Shown one piece after another: positions 43,078 through 53,735 of a stretch of DNA of 64,000 nucleotides. Under the pieces are notes generated by a model. It did no database searches. It worked only from the letters and a program-made list of their open reading frames with translations, and had not been told where the DNA came from. Position 1 is the first letter of the stretch. Each line of letters starts with the position of its first letter. The DNA is taken from the NCBI RefSeq assembly GCF_024362695.1, contig NC_065410.1, forward strand, positions 1,856,001 through 1,920,000, written 5' to 3'. Both the position numbers and the translations under genes were made by a program. Source of the DNA: Pectinophora gossypiella. Its lineage: Eukaryota > Arthropoda > Insecta > Lepidoptera > Gelechiidae.

Positions 43078-43167
43078 CGATTTTTGTGATATGTCCCCAC
43101 CGGGATTCGAACCCGGGGCCTCCGGATCGTGAGCCCAACGCTCAACCACTGGACCACGGAGGCCGTA
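43078..43167 (-). mobile_element. SINE-A/B head only
   Basis: On the minus strand: GGCCTCCGTGGTCCAGTGG (A-box), GGCTCACGATCCGGAGG, GGGTTCGAATCCC (B-box), then GTGGGGACATATCAC. No body follows. It looks like a clean tRNA at first sight, but it is a truncated SINE. Confidence 0.85.
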
Positions 43168-43187
43168 TGTATGACATAAAACAGATA

Positions 43188-43246
43188 CACGAACAGCCTG
43201 TATACGTCCCACTACTGGGCACAGGCGTCCCCTCTCAATCTATGTA
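43188..43246 (-). mobile_element. SINE-B tail fragment
   Basis: GAACAGCCTGTATACGTCCC, then ACTACTGGGCACAGGCGTCC and CCTCTCAAT: the inverted 3' end of SINE-B, with the rest lost. Confidence 0.7.
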
Positions 43247-43344
43247 ATATATAAATATCTGTGTAAATGTATTTTCACTTTTGAACTATCTAAACCCGCA
43301 ACCAGACTTGCACCACTGAGTTATTAATTCAGTACCACAGTTGG

Positions 43345-43462
43345 TTCGACCATTATAGATGGAGATACGGCTCACCACCTATCACGTTGATCTAACAGAA
43401 AGCTCAGTGAGGTGTGCGTACGTAGTTTATCTTGCGATGGATGTACTCTAACTACTCCAATT
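43345..43462 (+). mobile_element. Repeat-H, longest 5' part
   Basis: ATACGGCTCACCACCTATCA, CGTTGATCTAACAGAAAGCT, TCTTGCGATGGATGTACTCT and AACTACTCCAATTG. Instead of its usual GGGATATAGTC end it runs straight into the GAAA tract. Confidence 0.75.
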
Positions 43463-43678
<216 letters not shown>

Positions 43679-43990
43679 ATATTTATTTCCATATTGGACG
43701 CCACATTTACAAACTTAAATTACAAAATTAAAAAAAAACACAAAGACAAAAAGACAAATAATTACAGACATTAAATACACAATGGAGGCGCCCAAAATAA
43801 AAAAAAGGATCACCCTCAGCATAATGCCGTGACACGTGCTTAGCACGGGCCGCGGCGCTGGTATTATGTGAGACCTAAGGAACGTGAGCCACGGACATAC
43901 CAAACTCAATTACGTACCAACTTATATACAATAAAGAAAACATACTAACCTAATATAACATACATAGATTATAAATTATAATTGGGATAT
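43679..43990 (-). mobile_element. LINE-F 3' region with long tail
   Basis: ATATTTATTTCCATATTGGA, CGCCACATTTAC, ATACACAATGGAGGCGCCC, GGCGCTGGTATTATGTGAG and AACGTGAGCCACGG. On the minus strand the AATAAA is followed by the expanded TTTC tract. Confidence 0.65.
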
Positions 43991-43994
43991 AGTC

Positions 43995-44550
43995 GTAGGC
44001 TTATACTTTATTAAACCAGCCCGTCACACATAACTACATACCTGATCGGTCACATTATAGAGGATCTAAGCTTAGCCAAATTCAAAGCTAAACGCACTGT
44101 CCAGAACATAAATGATTAAAGGTTTGAGGAAAACTCTTATCAGAAATGGCATCCTGAGCAAGGATATCACATTCTGTTAACAAATTCACTGGTTCATTGA
44201 CTTGGGTTACCGCACACCTTTTCTGAATCAAGGCCTATTAGGGGTCTTCAAATAATATTCATTGATCCGCTTCTTCGATGGGACTGGAGAGGTCTTTGGT
44301 CCATTTGTTTTGCAGGTCCCAGGGTCTCCGGTCCCTAAAGGTTTGGTTTTATGATTGCTCAGTTGGACCGATAGATATTTTAATGGATTTTGGATGTTAC
44401 AATTACTTTTCATGCTTGGCCTAGTATGAACCCTTTTAATGTTCCAAATTGTGATTATGATAACCCTGTATGGAGAACGCGTCACTTATATTGTAGGTTC
44501 ACCATTAAATTCTACTTTATAAGTTTGAATTCAATATCATGATTTTTTTT
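43995..44550. other. Non-coding stretch, nothing recognised
   Basis: No gene or matched repeat. Confidence 0.5.
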
Positions 44551-44552
44551 AT

Positions 44553-44655
44553 CTTCTTCTATCGTGTGGATTGTGAGGTGATTTACCAACCCCATCAACC
44601 CTGGTGTCAGTGTTATTACTGAGCCGCCATAGGCCCCTGACATGACTCACTGACA
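44553..44655 (-). mobile_element. SINE-A tail fragment
   Basis: TCTTCTTCTATCGTGTGGAT, TACCAACCCCATCAACCCTG and GCCGCCATAGGCCCCTGACA, the inverted 3' end. Confidence 0.8.
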
Positions 44656-44826
44656 ATGACTGACTTCTTTTTTTATTATTATTTGGGACAACAACAGCAT
44701 AATTACTTATAAATTACAGTCTCGAAATTACAATTAATTGCCAAAAGAGCTATCCACTTAAAAATCATAAATCTCTAATACAACTTTATTAGTTATAAGA
44801 GATTTATGCACAAGCTAAAAAAAATT

Positions 44827-44948
44827 AAAACACATAATAATGGGTTCTTACCGCGTTTAAATGGGGATATGAGACTCCCAATATTTCGACACTGTTGCAA
44901 GTGCCATGATCACTTAAGCGCGGTAAGAACCCGTTATTCTATGTTATA
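44827..44948. mobile_element. MITE-L, short complete copy
   Basis: AACACATAATAATGGGTTCT and TTACCGCGTTT on the left; GCGCGGTAAGAACCCGTTAT on the right. The inside keeps GATATGAGACTCCCAATATT and TGCAAGTGCCATGATCAC. It is about 60 bp shorter than the copy at 23.03 kb. Confidence 0.85.
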
Positions 44949-44969
44949 TTATGTCACTTGCTATTGACA

Positions 44970-45042
44970 TGTAACAGCGCTGGTCTAACAAAAAGCTCGG
45001 CAAGGTATGGATACGCAGTTCATCTTGCGATGATCAAAGAGC
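44970..45042 (+). mobile_element. Repeat-H middle fragment
   Basis: TGGTCTAACAAAAAGCTCGG, then ACGCAGTTCATCTTGCGATG. It abuts SINE-B. Confidence 0.6.
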
Positions 45043-45077
45043 GAAAAGTTCAGTCACTGACCCCAGCGAATTATTTT

Positions 45078-45412
45078 GGCCTCCGTGGTCTAGTGGTTAG
45101 AGCGTTAGGCTCACGATCTGGAGGTCCGGGTTCGATTCCCGATGGGGACATTGTCGAAATCACTTTGTGAGACTGTCCTTTGTTTGGCAAAGACTTTTCA
45201 GGCTTGAATCACCTGATTGTCCGAAAAAGTAAGATGATTCCGTGCTTCGGAGGGCACGTTAAGCCGTTGGTCCCGGCTATTAGCCGTAAAAACACCTCCA
45301 CCAACCCGCATTGGAGCAGCGTGGTGGAGTATGCTCCATACCCCCTCCGGTTGATTGAGGAGAGGCCTGTGCCCAGCAGTGGGACGTATATAGGCTGTTT
45401 ATGTACGTGTTT
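45078..45412 (+). mobile_element. Full-length SINE-B
   Basis: Head GGCCTCCGTGGTCTAGTGG (A-box), GGCTCACGATCTGGAGG, GGTTCGATTCCC (B-box), GATGGGGACA. The central domain is TCACCTGATTGTCCGAAAAA, GTGCTTCGGAGGGCACGTTA, AGCCGTTGGTCCCGGC. The tail is CCTCCACCAACCCGCATTGG, GCGTGGTGGAGTATGCTCC, CCTGTGCCCAGCAGTGGGAC and ATATAGGCTGTTTATG. Head and centre equal SINE-A; the tail is different. This copy defines SINE-B. Confidence 0.9.
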
Positions 45413-45504
45413 TTAGTCTATTACAGAAACGGCATGTAACCAGGAGGTCTTAAATGCAACTAGTTAATTAACACTTAGCAAGAAACTGACTGGACTTTTG
45501 CAGC

Positions 45505-45562
45505 TTATCGTACCTCTGGCTACCCCTATTGGAATATAGTCGTGAGCTTATGTTGTCCTATG
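45505..45562 (+). mobile_element. Repeat-H 3' end
   Basis: CGTACCTCTGGCTACCCCTA, TTGGAATATAGTCGTGAGCT, then TATGTTGTCCTATGTTAAGT: the terminal part with the GTGAGCTTATGTT motif. Confidence 0.65.
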
Positions 45563-45634
45563 TTAAGTGTAACAGGATGTTTTCATGATTATCAAACTTT
45601 AGCATTTTCCATTTATATTTAAAGAAATACACAG

Positions 45635-46003
45635 AGAAAGAAAGACAGAGAGAGGTTGGAAGCGTTTGAGATGTGGTGTTGGCGAAGGATGGAGGGTATA
45701 AGCTGGACTGAAATGGTGTCAAATGAAAAAGTGCTGGAAAGAGTTGAAGAATAGAGAACCATATTGAAGACTATAGAGAACCGGAGAGGAAATATGATTG
45801 GCCACCTGATACGACACGATTCATTTATAACAAACATTATAGAAGGAAAAATTGAAGGGAAGAGAGGAAGGGGTAGACCTAGGATAACATTTATGAAACA
45901 AATAAAAGAGAAGGTGCAGTTCGTGTCGTATCGGGAGGTGAAGGTTTTGGCGGGAAGAAGAGAGGAATGGCGGTTACTCCACCGACAAGAGCGCAGCTCT
46001 TAA
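45635..46003 (+). pseudogene. LINE-R (RTE-like) ORF2 C-terminus
   Basis: One frame gives RFEAFEMWCWRRMEGISWTE, MVSNEKVLERVEE and a stop; it continues in frame-shifted form as NMIGHLIRHDSFITNIIEGK, then IEGKRGRGRPRITFMKQIKE, ending REEWRLLHRQERSS. The order EMWCWRRM, GHLIRH, EGKRGRGRPR is characteristic of the C-terminal region of RTE/BovB-like non-LTR reverse transcriptases. The catalytic part is missing and a stop interrupts the frame, so the copy is dead. A (GA)n run follows at 46003-46021. Confidence 0.75.
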
Positions 46004-46021
46004 ATAGAGAGAGAGAGAGAG

Positions 46022-46215
46022 ATTTAAAGAAATAATTAAAGTATTTATTATTAGAGGACGCCACAGTAACAATACAAACACAGTAGGAAAAAAAACTTAT
46101 ACAAAATCACATTATTATTAGCAGAAACGTAAAAGGAACAGAAAAATAGTAATAAGATACAAAATATCGGTCGTTAGTTACTGTTATATCTCAATAATGC
46201 TCGCACTACCCCGGT
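46022..46215 (-). mobile_element. LINE-F 3' region
   Basis: TAAAGTATTTATTATTAGAG, GACGCCACAGTAAC and ATACAAAACACA-like runs. The block order matches 43.68 kb; the rest is diverged. Confidence 0.5.
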
Positions 46216-46286
46216 AGCTTACAATGTATGTTGCACAATATAAACCTTTTTAAAGTTTTAAATAAGTATTTCACTCTTGTAATCGA

Positions 46287-46443
46287 CTTATGTATTTTGA
46301 TCGACTCAGCGAGTTGGCGTTCCGTATGTCAACACGGTCGCGGGAAGCCGCTGGATGCGGGCAGCGCAGGACCGATCGTCGTGGAGATCCTTGGGGGAGG
46401 CCTATGCCCAGCAGTGGGCGTCATACGGCTGATGATGATGATG
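46287..46443 (+). pseudogene. LINE ORF end with SINE-like 3' tail
   Basis: The frame reads FDRLSELAFRMSTRSREAAG, CGQRRTDRRGDPWGRPMPSS and GRHTADDD. The block GRPMPSSGRHTADDD(D) is the familiar end of a common lepidopteran LINE ORF. At DNA level, GAGGCCTATGCCCAGCAGTG, GGCGTCATACGGCTGATGAT and a GATGAT run equal the tails of SINE-B and SINE-C in order. Only the 3' end is present. Confidence 0.65.
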
Positions 46444-46449
46444 TCAACA

Positions 46450-46940
46450 CAACGTCTGTGACGTCAATATTCACCTTATTCTCTACATGTTATTTCGATT
46501 ATCTTACTGTTTATAAATATCGGTGAAGTTTAAAGCAGCTACCTATTCAATGCAACACGAGCATGCTAAATTCTCCCCCGCGACAAACTGCGGGTATTCA
46601 CACGAATTCTCCAACACTTCTATATAAAACGTCCCGACTTTGTCCGTAGTTTTGTGTTCACTGCAAACATTTGTCAGCTTTCCCATCGGCTCTTTGTATT
46701 CTTTGTTCAAGGTGCCTGGTGACTAGGCGATTCCTTTATTCAATCACGACGTATCTATATCTAGTCGTGAGGACTAGTTGTTCTCTTACGCAATTTGAGT
46801 TCGATTTTTTATTGTGAAAGAACTTAGTGAACCAAATGAATTGGTATTCAATTACGATTTTCCTTCTTATGCGGTGTAATTGTTCAGTTACGCAATATGA
46901 GTTCGATTTTTTATTATTAAAGAACTTAGTGAAGCAAATG
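46450..46940. other. Non-coding stretch
   Basis: No gene. A TATATAAAA box at 46621 has CA 38 bp downstream, but no initiator consensus or ORF. 46,780-46,830 and 46,880-46,930 are a small direct duplication (TTGAGTTCGATTTTTTATT, AAGAACTTAGTGAA, CAAATGAATT). Confidence 0.4.
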
Positions 46941-46944
46941 AATT

Positions 46945-47068
46945 AATTAATGTGAGTAAGTAGTCGTTACATGAGCCATGTCAGGGACCTTTGACGGCTC
47001 AATAGTAACCCTGACACCAGGGTTGATGAGTCTGGTATTCCACCTCACAACTCACACGATAAGAAGAG
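46945..47068 (+). mobile_element. SINE-A tail fragment
   Basis: GTAAGTAGTCGTTACATGAG, CCATGTCAGGGACCTTTGAC, GTAACCCTGACACCAGGG and ACCTCACAACTCACACGATA. Head and centre missing. Confidence 0.8.
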
Positions 47069-47564
47069 AATAAGATGATCGCAGCAAACAGATAATCAAA
47101 AAAAGTCTATTTACTTTATTCGAGTGCGAAATAGACATAAGTGTATACGTGTATTTAGAACTATCCACGTACACATTTTTGGTTTAAATTGTGAGTTATG
47201 TAGGTACAGACGTCACATCCTATTTAGAAATGTCTGTGAAGTGTGGTTACTCCAGTCAGTTTCTTGCGAGATTCGTAGTCATGAGATTTAAATATCTAAA
47301 GTCATATCACTTATCTTACGACGCCAACACTAACATCGTGACATACCATAAACATGTCAGACATCATCCAACCCAAAAGTCATCGACCTCACAATCCTAA
47401 ACGAATTCCGAAAAAAATATAAAAAGAGGAATAAATAATAATATTAATATTAATATAATAATAATATTATAATTCCTAACTAACCTGTCACTACTTTATT
47501 TGATTCACGATATTAATATTTACAGTCTGCTTGAAGTTTGGTTCCATGATTATTCATGAGCTGA

Positions 47565-47762
47565 AGTTATTCCAAGAGCTCTTGAACTAAGCTACCGTCC
47601 TCACTGCGCGATACGATATCGTATTCAAATTCAAAATGTAGATCAAAAAAATAAAAATATGACATAACAAATACATACAAAATTACAAACAAAGAGAAAT
47701 AGAAGAGTACTATAGGCGGCCTTATTGCTAAGTAGCAATCTCTTCCAGACAACCTTAAATAT
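47565..47762 (-). mobile_element. LINE-J-like 3' tail, diverged
   Basis: Inverted: GGCGGCCTTATTGCTAAGTA, GCAATCTCTTCCAGACAACC (compare GGTTGCCTGGAAGAAATTGC, then GCAATAAGGCCGCC in the good copies). The distal tail has diverged. Confidence 0.5.
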
Positions 47763-47769
47763 TTATTTT

Positions 47770-49510
47770 TTTAATTGAATTTCAAGTTTCTTTGTTAATT
47801 TTATGCTATTATATCTAAAGTAAAAATATAATGTAAATAAATAAAATATAATCGTAACAATATACATAGCACATGTTTGAAACGTGTTGTGGCTGAGGAG
47901 AAGAGGTGCAAAACATTCATCTTCATAGAAGAACAAGGTTGCCAATCTTGATTCACATGCAACAAAGAGTTTTAATGCTACATGTATTGTGTTGGAGGCG
48001 ATGGTTGCTCCGGTAAATAAACTCTTCGAGAATTATATTAAAAACTAGGAAAATATTTACATTTCAGTTAGCGAGAAATAAGAAAACGAGGCATGGTCAG
48101 CAAAGTCCGTGGCGTAAGTCCAGTAATATTGCCATATCAAAATATATTACAGTAAAATATATTATTATAAGACTTTGATGTTTCCAAGAACATGTTTAGT
48201 CGTTTCGCAAAAAGCGTTATCTATGTACCTACATTATTTCAAATTAATTAGGTCGTGTACTAAGTTCAAGATAAATTATTAAATTCTGAGTACTAAATAA
48301 CGTCAGATCTTAAACTAAAATACATTTTCTTTTTACTTATTTATGAATTTTAATCAAGAAAAACGTAATACTAAGTCCGACATTTTATCACGTTTTTCGA
48401 TGACGTTATGTCAGTGTGCTTTTTCATACAAATTCCACAGTAATTTAGTGTTTTAACGTTTAGTAAAAAGTAACTGATTTAACTAGTTGGAAACTAGAAT
48501 ATTGTTGTACATCGCACGAAACTCGCGTCGTGAGGGAGATCGCTAAGCGTGGCTAAGCTGACTATAATTGTATTTAGGTATATTGCCACGTCTCGACCTA
48601 TCAGGGAATTGATTTAGCTTATAAATCAAGTCGGGTGTTGCCGTGATAAGATCAGAACTTCGTAAAATGGACTATTAAATCGTTAACTTGATATATTTTA
48701 CACTGATACATACATAACTTACACTCGGTGGTAGACAAACTTACAACCACACTTGGTGGCGCCTTAAGAAAATTGTGATGTATCTTTTGACTTACTCGTT
48801 TGGTGAAAACTTGATTTCGTTTCCCCATAGTCATCAAGAGGGGACTTGGCCGCTTAGTCTTCTAAGCAGCGTCGCATTTTGGGCTTGTGGGTCACCCTAT
48901 GGTACCATCCTCCTTGTTGCCAGGGTTATTATTGAGCTGCTGAAGGCCAAAGTTTTGGGCTAGAATAAAGATACCGATAAGTAGCTGATCTCTATCTACT
49001 AGCAACATAATAAAATTACAGCATACTTTTTTTGGTAGAAAATTATGTTCTCACTTTTCCATCTAAGTACCTACTTAGTTCTGGAAAGTACCCATTTGTT
49101 AAAGCGACGCACACATAATGATTTTTCTGTAAACCAGGAGAGAAACTACAAAAATACGGGCTGAGTATACTAACTTCTTAAGTGTCTTCCGTTGTCTTTT
49201 TTTACCGCCACCCTAATCGTTCAAATATGGCGTCGAAATTAATCGAGAAGTACCCTCAGTCGGTCATAATTAATAAAGGTAATCACTCTATTGCAGGTGG
49301 CTCGGTGATCGCGGCCGAATGAATAATGAAATGCGGGTAGACAGAAATCTGGGGCTATACGTCAAGTATCAGGTTTTTGGGAGTCTATCACGTTGATTTG
49401 TGGAGTTTCTTGTAGATGTATGAAGCAGTTGTAGTCATTATTTATTTTCTTTGTAATTTGGGGTTTAACGTAGGTCGATAATGTTAAAAAAAATATATTA
49501 TTGTAAAATG
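47770..49510. other. Non-coding stretch, nothing recognised
   Basis: 1.7 kb with no gene. A weak SINE-A tail remnant may lie at 48,905-48,950 (TTGTTGCCAGGGTTATTATT, GAGCTGCTGAAGGCC). Confidence 0.45.
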
Positions 49511-49514
49511 TTTG

Positions 49515-49735
49515 TCAGTTCTGGCAAAAAAGTCTAAGTAGGGATGCCTATAGTAGTTCGGTCAAAAAAGTTAATCTATCTACGGGTAAAGCAGTTCTGT
49601 CAAAAAGTTAGTCAAACCACGGGTGTAGCAGTTCTGTCAAAAAAATAGTCGAACTACGGGTGCAGTAATTCTGTTAAAAAGTTAGTGAAACTACGGGTGT
49701 AGCAGTTCTGTCAAAAAAGTTGGTCAAACTGGGCG
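49515..49735. repeat. Irregular tandem repeat, 34-40-bp units
   Basis: CAGTTCTGTCAAAAAAGTTA, GTCAAACTACGGGTGTAG recurs with starts at 49592, 49629, 49663 (CAGTAATTCTGTT) and 49703, with older copies upstream. Unit length varies from 34 to 40 bp. Confidence 0.85.
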
Positions 49736-50082
49736 GCTATAATCGTAGTATTATTATTCATCGACGTGTTAAGCAAATTTCCCCTCCTAAGCAACAGTCC
49801 GTCATAGCGTGTCAATATAAAGTGTCGATTTGAACTTTACACCAACAGCGTTATAATGAAAGTAAATGTCAACAGTTAATTACCAACACAATAGAACTTT
49901 TCCAACTGACACTATACCTATAGTGGTATGGTGTGTGGGTGTGATAAATAGTACACTGTGCTTTTATTAATTGTGGCGGAAAATTCTACAGCTTCTGTGA
50001 AAAATATCAGAAGACAAAGGTGTCTTCAGAAACTGTAGACCACCAAGTAACCAACTCGAAGAGTGACAACTTACCTTATATA

Positions 50083-50332
50083 CCCGCTATTGTTATATTT
50101 GTACAAAATTTTCCTGTACCCAAAGGTTGCCTGGAATAAATTGCTGCATGAGCAATAAGGCCGCCTGTTGTGCTTTTCTGTATGTTGTCCTTATCTCTGT
50201 ATTTTGTGTCCATTGTGCTCAATAAAGTATTTTATCTATCTATCTACATACATACATAAACTCACGCCTATTTCCCACCGGGGTAAGCAGAGACTATAGA
50301 ATTCCATCTATCTATCTATCTTATGATAATTA
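50083..50332 (+). mobile_element. LINE-J 3' tail, split by LINE-E
   Basis: Same sequence as 32.09 kb (TTCCTGTACCCAAAGGTTGC through CAATAAAGTATTTTATC). The terminal ATCT repeat is split by about 60 bp of LINE-E and resumes at about 50307. Confidence 0.85.
50247..50307 (-). mobile_element. LINE-E, 60-bp extremely truncated insertion
   Basis: CATACATACATAAACTCACG, CCTATTTCCCACCGGGGTAA and GCAGAGACTATAGAATTCCA, flanked on both sides by ATCT repeats. Confidence 0.85.
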
Positions 50333-50591
50333 CGTATATTACTCAATTGTACAGTATAAATCACGTCACGTGAAAACTTCTATAAGCTCGTGTAAAAGCA
50401 GTTTTGATAAAAAAATATGCAGATTTACCAGCCAGACCCGTCATATAATATGTACCCAGCTAGATGGCCCATCACATTGGTCAGGTCACATCAATCACTT
50501 AAGCAAACATAAGAAGAAGACTTTAACCTTAAATCAAAGAAAAATCTACCCAGCTGTACTAACCCAAAGGATAAGTGTGGTTTATGACATG

Positions 50592-50888
50592 TATAACCAA
50601 CCCCATCAACCCTAGTGTCAAGGTTAATACTGAGCCGCCAAAGGCCCCCTGACATGGCTCATGTAACGACTACATACTTACATCAGTAAGTAGTAACCGG
50701 GACCAACAGATTAATGTGCCTTCCGAAGCACGGATCATCTTACTTTCGGACAATCAGGTGATCAGGCTCTAATGTCCTAACCAAAGTAGGGATCACAATA
50801 TTTTTTGTGATATGTCCCCACCGGGAGTTGAACCCGGGACCTCTGGATCGTGAGCCCAACGCTCAAACCACTGAACCACGGATGCCGG
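50592..50888 (-). mobile_element. SINE-A, near full length
   Basis: Head (minus): CATCCGTGGTTCAGTGG, GGCTCACGATCCAGAGG, GGTTCAACTCCC. The centre is GTGCTTCGGAAGGCACATTA, and the tail GGGGGCCTTTGGCGGCTCAG, TTAACCTTGACACTAGGG. The last 3' block (CCACACGATAGAAG) is missing. Confidence 0.85.
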
Positions 50889-51302
50889 TAAGGTGTATAG
50901 TAATCATACATACTAGTCGCCAATTTATGTTTAAGGCCCATGTAACAAGGGTTGAGTCTATCACATATCTAAGAAACCACGTGATTTCAATACCAAAATT
51001 CAAAGCTATACTAAATTTATAGACAAAAACTAATCACCCAGACGCGAGAGGTGTAATGCCTCGGCAACCTTATTTGGACACGGATTTATGTCAAGTTGAA
51101 ATGTAAGGAATTTCGGCGACCGGACGCGACGAAAAACGCGATAAAACTACGGAACCCTGTTTGCATACGGGCGTTTTCGGACTGTTTATAGGCTACTGTC
51201 TTTTGATTTGAATAACATGCTAATTTTGGATTTTTGGTGTGCACTGTACCTTGCTTGCGAGGCTTCGGGCAAAATAGAAAAAAAAGTAACGTGGGTAATT
51301 GT

Positions 51303-51385
51303 GTCTACTAACCTCTGTAGTCTAGTGTTTGAACGTTGGCCTCATGATCCCGAAGTCCTAGGTTTGATTCTCAGTGGGGGCACGT
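51303..51385 (+). mobile_element. SINE-A/B head relic
   Basis: CCTCTGTAGTCTAGTGTTTG, CCTCATGATCCCGAAGTCC and GGTTTGATTCTCAGTGGGGG follow the tRNA-like head with many changes. No body. Confidence 0.6.
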
Positions 51386-51489
51386 TTAATAAAAAACACG
51401 TTATAATAAATTGTAAAACAACACGTACACGTATTTGAGGTAACTTAAAACTAGTAGATAGAGAAAAAAATTTGGATAATAACTAGTAT

Positions 51490-52045
51490 ACTCACTCATC
51501 AATCGCTTCATCCACGCACGCCGGTTCTAACCTATTCTGACTATACTATATACGTCTTTGTTCCTGGTGAGCGATTTGCTTCATTTATTATGCGAACTGC
51601 AAAGGGTATGGCATGCCTTTGCGTTTATGTATCCCTACAAAGACAAAGTGAAACTGTTCAAGGTCAGAGTGAATAGGCACTTTGTAGGTAAGTGGGTAAA
51701 TGTACTATCTTAGTCGCATTGTCGCTGTTTATAAGGTGAGGTAGTGATAAAATGATAAATAGGAAAAATACGTCCGTTCCGTATAAACTGACAAATTACT
51801 TCTGTCTCTTCCTCCACATTCATCAATAGTTTCACACAGGCACGCCGGTTCAGATTAGACCATAAGTAGGTAACTTTTTATAGATTCAACGTAGATTCTA
51901 AAATGTTAATTTGACTTTGAACAAGTTTATTCATGATAATTAATTTGAATAAATTCTTTGATTCTAAGAACATCCCTAGTTGGGCAATGTACGTCCTTCT
52001 AGGTCTTCCTCTGCCAGCGCTACCTACAACCTTCGCCTTATATGC
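51490..52045 (-). mobile_element. LINE-E relic in three pieces
   Basis: 51490-51530 (CATCAATCGCTTCATCCACG), 51780-51862 (TCTTCCTCCACATTCATCAA, GCACGCCGGTTCAGATTAGA) and 51960-52045 (GGGCAATGTACGTCCTTCTA, GGTCTTCCTCTGCCAGCGCT, CTTCGCCTTATATGC). The last two pieces together give a normal order with a 100-bp insert between them. The first is a separate duplicate of the CACGCACGCCGG part. Confidence 0.65.
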
Positions 52046-52111
52046 AGCTGATTCAGAGAACTAACACCAACTCTCAACACACCTACCAACCCTGAAGAAA
52101 TAACCCTATAT

Positions 52112-52180
52112 TCTGTGAAGTAATAACCCTGACACCAGGTTTGATAATCCACCTCTCAATCCACACGATAGAAGAAGGGA
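52112..52180 (+). mobile_element. SINE-A tail fragment
   Basis: TAATAACCCTGACACCAGGT, TTGATAATCCACCTCTCAAT and CCACACGATAGAAGAAGGG: only the last block of SINE-A. Confidence 0.7.
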
Positions 52181-52189
52181 ACGCATGAT

Positions 52190-53200
52190 TACATTATTAA
52201 GAGAAAGTTTATGTTAGAATTTTAATCCAGCATTCTACATTTATTAACAAGATCTAAAGCTAAACTCCAATAGAATATTCACACCGTATGCATTGAAAAC
52301 AAACCCTGCAAGCAAGACTGGCCACTAAAATTATTGCTCTTTCAGAAAGAATTCCCTCCTTGCCCAGGAAAGTTCAAATTTACATTCACCTGGGCTCCTT
52401 GAAACCCAATAGTCGAAAATAAACACCAGGTAAAACTGTTGGACACTGCCTGAGGATTCTCGGATAAGAAAATTAGGAGTGAGTATACAGTGGGTTGATT
52501 TTTATCTCCTTTTTAACCGACTTCGAAAAAGATCAACATGCTAAAGTTTGTTTACCAAATCATGGATCACGAGCCAGAGTATAAATGTAGAATATAAATG
52601 ATGTACACTAAAATATAATATAACATATTATCACGCCTGTGTTCCCAAAGGTTTAGGTGGAGGTGTATAGTAAACACACACACTTATCGCCATTTATGTA
52701 AAAGTCCCATTTAACAGGACGAGACCATCTTATATCCGAGAAGCTTCGTGATATCAATATCAAAACGCAGTTTTTTTTTTTATTTTAACCTCATTAAAAA
52801 ACGGATTACTTATAAACAAAATCGGCTTAATAATATAACATGCTTGAAACAAAAAAAATCCTTCATCCTTTCTATTTGCGAATGAGAATACAAACTGTCT
52901 ATTTCTTCAATCAAGTAAAAAAAATAGTGTAATACTCAAATGGTGCGGGGAACTGTCAAAATTTAAGAACACTCAACAGTGCTGCCACCTACATTTGAGC
53001 TTTTAGTTTTTATTTTCATTGTATCCAGGGCAAATTTATTTCACAATTCTGCCTGCCAGTATCACGTAATGAAGAAAATACACAATACTTGTCAACTTAC
53101 TTATCATAGTATTATTTGTCAAATTCTATAGAAGGTTCCAGAATGTTCATACTTCCTCCTCTAGAGCTTCCTAGATGGAAATGGCATAGCCGGTGGGACC
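52190..53200. other. Non-coding stretch, nothing recognised
   Basis: No gene or matched repeat, apart from A/T runs near 52,770. Confidence 0.5.
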
Positions 53201-53204
53201 GCTC

Positions 53205-53275
53205 TCGGCAGCGTCTGATAGTGTCTGACACCGCGACACCGCTGGCTGAACAAATTACGTGGAACTTTCATCCGG
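53205..53275 (+). repeat. Direct repeat with 53.81-53.87 kb
   Basis: TGATAGTGTCTGACACCGCG, ACACCGCTGGCTGAACAAAT, TACG recurs at 53,826-53,868 with about five changes. The second copy belongs to the zinc-finger ORF. Confidence 0.8.
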
Positions 53276-53454
53276 GAGTTTGATACTAAAACAACAAACA
53301 CCCGTAGTTAAAATCTTTAATATCCACTTTGAAAAACCCGTCGAGTAATGGCTTAAAAATTTCAAAACTTTTTACTTATTTTTTTGTGGCAGATCGGACA
53401 TTTTGATACTTTCTAACGAATAAATCTGACTGATCTGATCTGAGTCTAACGAAA

Positions 53455-53645
53455 ATTTTGGGGGGTGATTCAGACTATGATTCAAAGTTGATATTAAATG
53501 GAATTTCAAGGAAAATACGTGAAAGATTTTGTCTCATACTGTACTAAAATACATTGACAAATTATTTAAACAAAATTCAAAATTTTAATTAAACATTTCC
53601 AAGAAGAAAAATACCTACCTTCATTTTTGTCTCTAACATCCTATC
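53455..53645. mobile_element. MITE-K copy, ends worn
   Basis: TAACGAAAATTTTGG, GGTGATTCAGACTATGATTC and TGATATTAAATGGAATTTC; the right side TTTTAATTAAACATTTCCAA, GAAGAAAAATACCTACC matches the inner right end at 15.9 kb. Confidence 0.6.
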
Positions 53646-53651
53646 TACTTA

Positions 53652-53735
53652 TTTAAGATAAGATAAGATACTTTATTTGTCATAAATGCAGTGTGACAGA
53701 TGTTACAAAAAAATATAGTTTACCGTGCGTGTTTG
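53652..53735 (-). mobile_element. LINE 3' tail, (ATCTT)n type
   Basis: AAGATAAGATAAGATACTTT, ATTTGTCATAAATGCAGTGT, GACAGATGTTAC and ATATAGTTTACCGTGCG: the inverted counterpart of 32.93-33.00 kb. Confidence 0.75.

Noticed and set aside
45078..45150. Apparent tRNA gene (good A and B boxes); similar at 29446, 43078 and 60922
   Set aside because: Each is the head of a SINE or a broken copy of it: several are followed by the same SINE body, some have target duplications, and the same head recurs many times in the window.
45764..46003. Host gene with basic GKRGRGRPR protein
   Set aside because: The order of motifs is that of an RTE-like LINE ORF2 C-terminus, and the frame is interrupted upstream.
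46621..46665. TATA-box promoter (TATATAAAA)
   Set aside because: No initiator consensus at the expected distance, no ORF and no splice signal; the box can occur by chance in AT-rich DNA.
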